From NCBI GenBank assembly GCA_004556005.1, contig SFJA01000074.1:1-9361 (forward strand): a stretch of 9,361 nucleotides of DNA. Direction: 5' to 3'. The DNA is from Bacteroidales bacterium. Its GTDB lineage: Bacteria > Bacteroidota > Bacteroidia > Bacteroidales > UBA932. A model generated the notes under the pieces. The model was not told the DNA's origin, searched no databases, and saw only the letters and a program-made list of their open reading frames with translations. Numbering within the stretch: position 1 is the first letter of the stretch; each line of letters opens with the position of its first letter. Below are positions 5,814 to 9,361 of the stretch, one piece after another. A program made the position numbers and the translations under genes.

Positions 5814-7886
5814 ATGAATAGAAGATTGTTTACACTCGTCGCCCTGTTCTCACTGACCCTGGGCGGAGGCGTCGCTATGGCCGACGAAGGGATGTGGTTG
5901 CCGTCACTTATCGCAGAAAGGATTGGCGATATGCAGAGCAAGGGATTCAGGCTGGACGCCGAGGACATCTACAGCGTCAACCGGGCTTCGCTCAAGGATG
6001 CGGTTCTGCTGTTCGGAAGCGGCTGCACAGCAGAGGTGATTTCGCCCGAAGGGCTTATCCTGACCAACCACCACTGCGGCTACAGCTTTGTCCAGAGGCA
6101 CAGCAGCGTCGAGCACGACTATCTCAAGGACGGATTCTGGTCGATGTCCAGGGCCGAGGAACTGCCCAATCCAGGACTGACCGTCCGTTTCCTCCAGAGG
6201 ATGGAAGACGTTACAGGACTGATACTCAAGCACTTCAAGCCTTCGATGGACGAGCAGGAGCGGGAAGCGGTGGTCAAAAAGGCGTCCGAAAAGCTCATAA
6301 AGGAGGTCGAAAAGGAGGGAAACGGCATCAAAGCCAAGGTCGAAGCTCTCTATGCGGGAAACAGCTACTACCTCTTCGTTTACAAGGAGTACCGCGACAT
6401 CAGGCTGGTGGCCGCACCACCAAGTTCCATTGGCAAATTCGGAGGAGACACCGACAATTGGATGTGGCCGCGCCACACGGGAGACTTCTGCATTTTCCGA
6501 ATCTATGCCGACAAGGACGGAAACCCTGCCGATTACAGCGAGGACAATGTGCCGTACCGCCCGAAGCGCTTTTTCAAGATTAACCGGAGCGGCGTAAAGG
6601 AAGGCGACTTCACTATGGTATTTGGCTTCCCTGGTTCCACGATGGAATATACACATTGGCGCAACGTTGAATATGTACAGAATATCGGAGACCCGATGAA
6701 GGTTGACATCCGCACGCGCAGGCTTGATGTCATCAAGCGATATATGGCTATGAGTCAGGAACTTCGCATAATGTATTCGGCCAAGAGCGCAAGAATAGCA
6801 AACGGATGGAAAAAGTGGCAGGGAGAAATGCTCGGGCTGAAAAGGAACTATGTCATACCTCGCAAGCAGGCCCTGGACAGAAAGCTCGAGGACGCTGCCG
6901 CACTGACGCCGTACCGGGGCATAAGCTCACGCATTGGCAAGGTTTACGGGAAGTATGAAAGGGCGAGATTCTGCGCAGACTTGTACCAGGAGACTGCTGC
7001 AACATTTGAAATGGCTTCATTTGCAGACAATTACTGCAAGGGACTGCGCAAAAACGGCACGGGCTCGAGCGCCTGGTTCTACAAGGATTGGTGTGCCGGC
7101 GTGGACAAGGAAATATTTGTAATAGTGATGGAGGAACTTGGCAACAGGTTAAATGCCGATGAAGTTCCGGAGTATTACAAGGAGCAACTTGCCCGATATG
7201 GAAGCGTACAGGCCTGGGCGGATGCTATGTTCGAGAGCAGCGTATTTGCAAGCCGCGAAAAGCTGGAAGCAGCGGTTCAGGACGCGGATCAGCTCGAAAA
7301 GGATCCCGCCTGCGTATTTGCAAGGAGTTTCAGGGCCTGGTATGATGATAAGCTCAATCCTGCAGTAAAGCAGTTCAAGATTGAGCTCAAGCCTCTCGAG
7401 AGAGAGTATATGCGCGCGCAGATGGAACTGCTCAAGAACAGGGAGTATTATCCTGATGCCAACCTCACGCTCAGGGTCGCATACGGCAAGGTGTGCGGGT
7501 ACAGCCCTGCAGACGGCATACAGTATGAGCCGTTCACTACGCTCAAGGGCATAATGGACAAGGACAATCCGGAAATCTTTGACTATAACATCCCTCAGAA
7601 ACTGCGCGACCTTTACGCCAAGGGAGGACTGGAAAAGCAGCCGGTCTGCATACTCGCCAACAACCATACCACAGGCGGCAATTCCGGAAGTCCGCTGATT
7701 GATGCGGACGGTAATCTTATCGGAATCAACTTCGACAGGGTATGGGAAGGAACGATGTCCGACATAGCGTTCGACCCGTCTTTCTGCCGCAACATATCTT
7801 TGGATATCAGATATATGCTCTTTGTCGTCGATAAGGTAGGAGGTGCGTCTCACCTGCTCGACGAGATGGTATTGGAGGTCGACTAA
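5814..7886 (+). CDS. dpp11: S46 family dipeptidyl-peptidase, DPP11 type (Asp/Glu at P1)
   Basis: This is a secreted serine exopeptidase of 690 residues that removes dipeptides from the N-terminus of oligopeptides, probably in the periplasm. The signal peptide is 1-23 (ending VAMA), followed by the family-typical mature start DEGMW. The chymotrypsin-like triad is complete: His87 in TNHHCGY, Asp224 in WPRHTGDF and Ser624 in GNSGSP. Asn215-Trp216, just before the Asp, match residues that hold the substrate N-terminus in S46 structures. Eighteen residues after the Ser is Arg642, in NFDR. In P. gingivalis enzymes this position is Arg673 in DPP11 and Gly in DPP7, so specificity for acidic P1 residues is predicted. 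The long middle region (about 260-560) is the helical domain of S46. Length is slightly under the roughly 720 of the P. gingivalis enzyme. The gene is monocistronic by appearance. Family is certain and the DPP11 assignment is strong. Confidence 0.93.
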   Translation: MNRRLFTLVALFSLTLGGGVAMADEGMWLPSLIAERIGDMQSKGFRLDAEDIYSVNRASLKDAVLLFGSGCTAEVISPEGLILTNHHCGYSFVQRHSSVEHDYLKDGFWSMSRAEELPNPGLTVRFLQRMEDVTGLILKHFKPSMDEQEREAVVKKASEKLIKEVEKEGNGIKAKVEALYAGNSYYLFVYKEYRDIRLVAAPPSSIGKFGGDTDNWMWPRHTGDFCIFRIYADKDGNPADYSEDNVPYRPKRFFKINRSGVKEGDFTMVFGFPGSTMEYTHWRNVEYVQNIGDPMKVDIRTRRLDVIKRYMAMSQELRIMYSAKSARIANGWKKWQGEMLGLKRNYVIPRKQALDRKLEDAAALTPYRGISSRIGKVYGKYERARFCADLYQETAATFEMASFADNYCKGLRKNGTGSSAWFYKDWCAGVDKEIFVIVMEELGNRLNADEVPEYYKEQLARYGSVQAWADAMFESSVFASREKLEAAVQDADQLEKDPACVFARSFRAWYDDKLNPAVKQFKIELKPLEREYMRAQMELLKNREYYPDANLTLRVAYGKVCGYSPADGIQYEPFTTLKGIMDKDNPEIFDYNIPQKLRDLYAKGGLEKQPVCILANNHTTGGNSGSPLIDADGNLIGINFDRVWEGTMSDIAFDPSFCRNISLDIRYMLFVVDKVGGASHLLDEMVLEVD

Positions 7887-7907
7887 AAAGGGTCGGCCTC
7901 TTCTTTG

Positions 7908-7941
7908 TTATGAGCGGCGCTCCGCAGCGGCAACAGATTGC
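7908..7941 (+). repeat. Flank repeat, copy 1
   Basis: This 34-base sequence starts TTATGAGCGG and ends TTGC. It recurs at 8336-8369 with three substitutions. The two copies bracket the pair of long repeats, one on each side, in the same orientation. The core CTCCGCAGCGG is GC-rich and partly self-complementary. It is probably part of a dispersed element, but that cannot be shown from one window. Confidence 0.75.
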
Positions 7942-7974
7942 TGCGCTTCCGCTCTACTGCAAACATCATCATAT

Positions 7975-8130
7975 CCCGGTCTCTCACGTTCCCGCAAATC
8001 ATCTGACAAGGCAATCGCTATTCTAGGGGCCTCCAGGGCATATTGGCTCGCGCGATGGCACCGATTTGGTTCCATCGAGCGCCTCAAACCCCTCTAGACA
8101 TCGCTCCAGGGCATATCAGCTCGCGCGATG
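7975..8130 (+). repeat. 156-bp direct repeat, copy 1
   Basis: It runs from CCCGGTC to CGCGATG and is matched base for base at 8174-8329 (offset 199) with 8 substitutions and no gaps. The middle 125 bases (about 7990-8115) carry only one difference. Inside, a 27-base motif beginning CTCCAGGGCATAT and ending CGCGATG occurs twice (8031-8057, 8104-8130). Between these the sequence can fold. An outer 8-bp stem pairs 8022-8029 (TCTAGGGG) with 8091-8098 (CCTCTAGA, one G-T pair). An inner stem pairs CGATGG at 8053-8058 with CCATCG at 8072-8077 and ACC at 8060-8062 with GGT at 8068-8070, around a GATTT loop. Such organisation suggests a non-coding dispersed or MITE-like element rather than a gene. Confidence 0.85.
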
Positions 8131-8134
8131 TTTT

Positions 8135-8155
8135 GCAGGAAGTCGGCCGACCTGC
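8135..8155. repeat. Palindrome in the spacer between the two long repeats
   Basis: GCAGG (8135-8139) pairs with CCTGC (8151-8155), and the enclosed TCGGCCGA (8143-8150) is itself a perfect palindrome, with AAG as a bulge. It is unique to the 43-base spacer and absent after the second long repeat. Its role is unknown. Confidence 0.5.
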
Positions 8156-8173
8156 CACGCACAGCCGTCAGCG

Positions 8174-8329
8174 CCCGGTCCCACACTTTCCCGCAAATCA
8201 TCTGACAAGGCAATCGCTATTCTAGGGGCCTCCAGGGCATATTGGCTCGCTCGATGGCACCGATTTGGTTCCATCGAGCGCCTCAAACCCCTCTAGACAT
8301 CGCTCCAGGGCACATCCGTCCGCGCGATG
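8174..8329 (+). repeat. 156-bp direct repeat, copy 2
   Basis: This is the second copy of the unit at 7975-8130, in the same orientation. The internal 27-base motif lies at 8230-8256 and, more diverged, at 8303-8329. One difference, T8251 in place of G8052, sits in the inner stem and turns a G-A mismatch into a T-A pair, so this copy folds slightly better. Four of the eight differences are in the last 16 bases and three in the first 14. The core is therefore more conserved than the edges. Confidence 0.85.
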
Positions 8330-8335
8330 ATTTTT

Positions 8336-8369
8336 TTATGAGCGGAGCTCCGCAGCGGCAGCAGCTTGC
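8336..8369 (+). repeat. Flank repeat, copy 2
   Basis: This copy of 7908-7941 has three substitutions in 34 bases. One of them (A for C) makes GCGGAGCTCCGC a perfect 12-base palindrome at 8342-8353. It follows a run of seven T residues, 6 bases after the second long repeat. Weaker similarity continues beyond it with a gap (TCCGCTC at 8382-8388 and at 7948-7954), so the homologous unit is probably longer than the part marked. Confidence 0.75.
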
Positions 8370-8492
8370 CTCTGAGAGGACTCCGCTCACTTCATTCGCT
8401 CCGGCCCCTTCCACCGTTTCCTGCGTCCCGCTGACGCGGAACTTGTCTCCGGCGGAGTGCAGCCGTCGCTCGGAGGAAAAATACTATTCTAT

Positions 8493-8507
8493 TGATAGCC
8501 GCTATCA
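8493..8507. promoter_or_regulatory. Palindrome upstream of the fimbrillin promoter, possible operator
   Basis: TGATAG and CTATCA form a perfect 6-bp inverted repeat around CCG. The centre is 20 bases before the putative -33 box and about 56 bases before the likely transcript start, a usual place for an activator site. It could equally be a chance hairpin. Confidence 0.3.
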
Positions 8508-8519
8508 GACGCCAACGGT

Positions 8520-8550
8520 ATTGGATTTTGAGAAGGTTTTCGTATATTTG
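8520..8550 (+). promoter_or_regulatory. Bacteroidetes-type promoter of the fimbrillin gene
   Basis: TATATTTG at 8543-8550 fits the -7 consensus TAnnTTTG exactly. ATTG at 8520-8523 is a one-mismatch -33 box (consensus TTTG) with a 19-base spacer. The -7 element ends only 8 bases before the ATG at 8559, so the predicted leader is very short. Confidence 0.6.
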
Positions 8551-8558
8551 TAGTTTAT

Positions 8559-9361
8559 ATGAAGAACTGTACACTTGCAATCCTTGCGATTCTGGCCCTA
8601 TCGGGGTGTAGCCGGCTGAACTTAGACGATCAGCAGACAGGTCCCGTAGTTGTCGGATTTGCAGCGGGTCAGGCATCCAAAGTCACGACTGACGCGGCAT
8701 CCGGAACACTGGGTTGGGAAGAGGGAGACAAGATAGTTCTATGGGCTTATGACAAAGCCGGAGAGGAGATTCTCTCATACAGGTATTTCGACTATATTGC
8801 CGGAAGGACCGAAACCTCAACTGCTTATTTCTCAGCTACCATTCCCCAGGCAATGCCCGACGGAGAATATGTTTACAGGGCATTTTCACCCGCGCCTTAT
8901 TCATATGCCGACGGAACAGCCACATTTGAAATAGACAACATCCAGATATCGGACAATGTTCCGTACGCTCTTTGGGGCAGTTGTCAGGGCGGAGGACTCA
9001 AACCCATAGACGAGAGTCTGCCGGTGCCTGCCGACCTGCTTTCCCTGCATATGCAGTCTATGCTGCACTATCTTAGGTTCTACATACCCGAAGGCTGCAA
9101 CACACTTGGCGAGACGATTCAAAAGATCAGCTTTTCGATGCCGGAAAGCATTGCAGGTGTATTTTCTGCCGCCGCAGCGGATGGAAGCATTTCAAATGTC
9201 GTCGGAACCGGAGCTATTACGGTCCAATGCAGCATTGACGAGTCGGACCACAGTCAGTACGCCCTTGCGGCAATAATCCCTCCGGGAAGGACCTACGGAC
9301 CTGAGGAAGTGCTCACGGCGAGATTGTATTCGGATAACTATTATGCTGACATAGAGCCGCT
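8559..9361 (+). CDS. Fimbrillin-family (Mfa/FimA-like) surface lipoprotein, 5' part
   Basis: The frame is open for 267 codons to the right edge. The start MKNCTLAILAILALSGC is a lipoprotein signal with lipobox LSGC and the lipidated Cys at residue 17. The rest follows the pattern of Bacteroidetes fimbrillin-like proteins: a short linker, KVTTDAASG (41-49), LGWEEGDKIVLWAYD (51-65), a first beta domain with GEYVYRAFSP (102-111), the LHMQSMLHYLRFYI segment (163-176) that fits the conserved H-x-M...L-x-F motif, and SQYALAAIIPPG (232-243). These proteins are exported to the outer membrane and many polymerise into fimbriae as tip, anchor or shaft subunits. Which of these it is cannot be judged without the C-terminus. 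The next genes lie outside the window. The ATG at 8559 is the only one that keeps the signal peptide. Confidence 0.82.
   Translation, partial: MKNCTLAILAILALSGCSRLNLDDQQTGPVVVGFAAGQASKVTTDAASGTLGWEEGDKIVLWAYDKAGEEILSYRYFDYIAGRTETSTAYFSATIPQAMPDGEYVYRAFSPAPYSYADGTATFEIDNIQISDNVPYALWGSCQGGGLKPIDESLPVPADLLSLHMQSMLHYLRFYIPEGCNTLGETIQKISFSMPESIAGVFSAAAADGSISNVVGTGAITVQCSIDESDHSQYALAAIIPPGRTYGPEEVLTARLYSDNYYADIEP

Larger units (their letters stand above)
7887..8558. other. 672-base intergenic region with nested repeats and no credible gene
   Basis: No reading frame here looks like a protein. The open frames are short, cross the repeats in several phases and show no start signal or domain. In order the stretch holds a weak hairpin after dpp11 (AAGGG/CTCTT near 7888-7902, doubtful as terminator), flank repeat copy 1 (7908-7941), long repeat copy 1 (7975-8130), a 43-base spacer with a palindrome (8131-8173), long repeat copy 2 (8174-8329), flank repeat copy 2 (8336-8369), a GC-rich stretch with small hairpins (for example GCGTC/GACGC and CTCCG/CGGAG between 8420 and 8460), a 15-base palindrome (8493-8507) and the fimbrillin promoter (8520-8550). 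Confidence 0.8.

Noticed and set aside
5904..6656. Open frame of 250 codons on the minus strand within dpp11
   Set aside because: It is a shadow of the peptidase gene, which carries complete catalytic motifs on the other strand. There is no start signal or domain.
7888..7907. Terminator after dpp11
   Set aside because: The stem AAGGG/CTCTT is 5 bp with a G-T pair and is followed only by CTTTG, which is too weak to call.
7843..8296. Two short plus-strand frames sharing an identical C-terminal peptide of about 36 residues ending IERLKPL
   Set aside because: The shared peptide is just the translation of the 156-bp DNA repeat. The frames enter it from unrelated upstream sequence, one starting inside dpp11, and have no promoter or domain.
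7975..8329. Possible CRISPR array
   Set aside because: There are only two units of 156 bp with one 43-base spacer, long internal structure and no cas genes. Unit length is far outside CRISPR repeats.
7887..8558. Possible integron attC site or retron/group II intron remnant
   Set aside because: No core-site sequences of the attC type, no reverse transcriptase or integrase frame, and no intron domain V-like hairpin were recognised.
8370..8600. Invertible (phase-variable) fimbrillin promoter flanked by inverted repeats
   Set aside because: I looked for matching inverted repeats on both sides of the promoter at 8520-8550 and found none. The long repeats nearby are direct, and all lie upstream.

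Overview
The window looks like chromosomal DNA of a Bacteroidales bacterium. The grounds are the gene set (an S46 dipeptidyl-peptidase, a fimbrillin-type lipoprotein, a LemA/DUF2207 pair, a long PotA), upstream sequences matching the Bacteroidetes -7 element TAnnTTTG, and the absence of clear Shine-Dalgarno sequences. Base composition is near 50 % GC, which would suit a Rikenellaceae/Alistipes-like or uncultured gut lineage, but genus cannot be fixed from this sequence.

Left part (1-3425, minus strand): one tightly packed operon read right to left. An outer-membrane beta-barrel (porin-like) gene comes first, then potA (ATPase), potB (permease) and the 5' part of potC (second permease), which leaves the window at position 1. 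Junctions are 3 bases apart or overlapping, so the genes are almost certainly co-transcribed. The layout pairs an inner-membrane spermidine/putrescine ABC importer with an outer-membrane barrel. The binding protein PotD is not in view and would be expected beyond the left edge.

Middle (3437-5770, minus strand): a two-gene operon of lemA and a DUF2207 membrane protein with a Gly-rich tail, overlapping by one base and closed by a good intrinsic terminator. A promoter element for the porin-pot operon lies immediately after that terminator.

Right part (5784-9361, plus strand): divergently from lemA runs a secreted S46 family peptidase. It has a complete catalytic triad and an Arg at the S1-pocket position that marks DPP11, the enzyme releasing dipeptides with Asp/Glu at P1. 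It is followed by 672 bases without a credible gene (7887-8558). This stretch holds two 156-bp direct repeats (about 95 % identical), each with a smaller internal repeat and a hairpin, bracketed by a second, unrelated direct repeat. After it starts a fimbrillin-family surface lipoprotein gene, cut by the right edge, with its own promoter and a small palindrome upstream.

Most of the coding content is ordinary for Bacteroidales. The least explained parts are the structured repeat array between dpp11 and the fimbrillin gene, and the porin-like barrel heading the pot operon.
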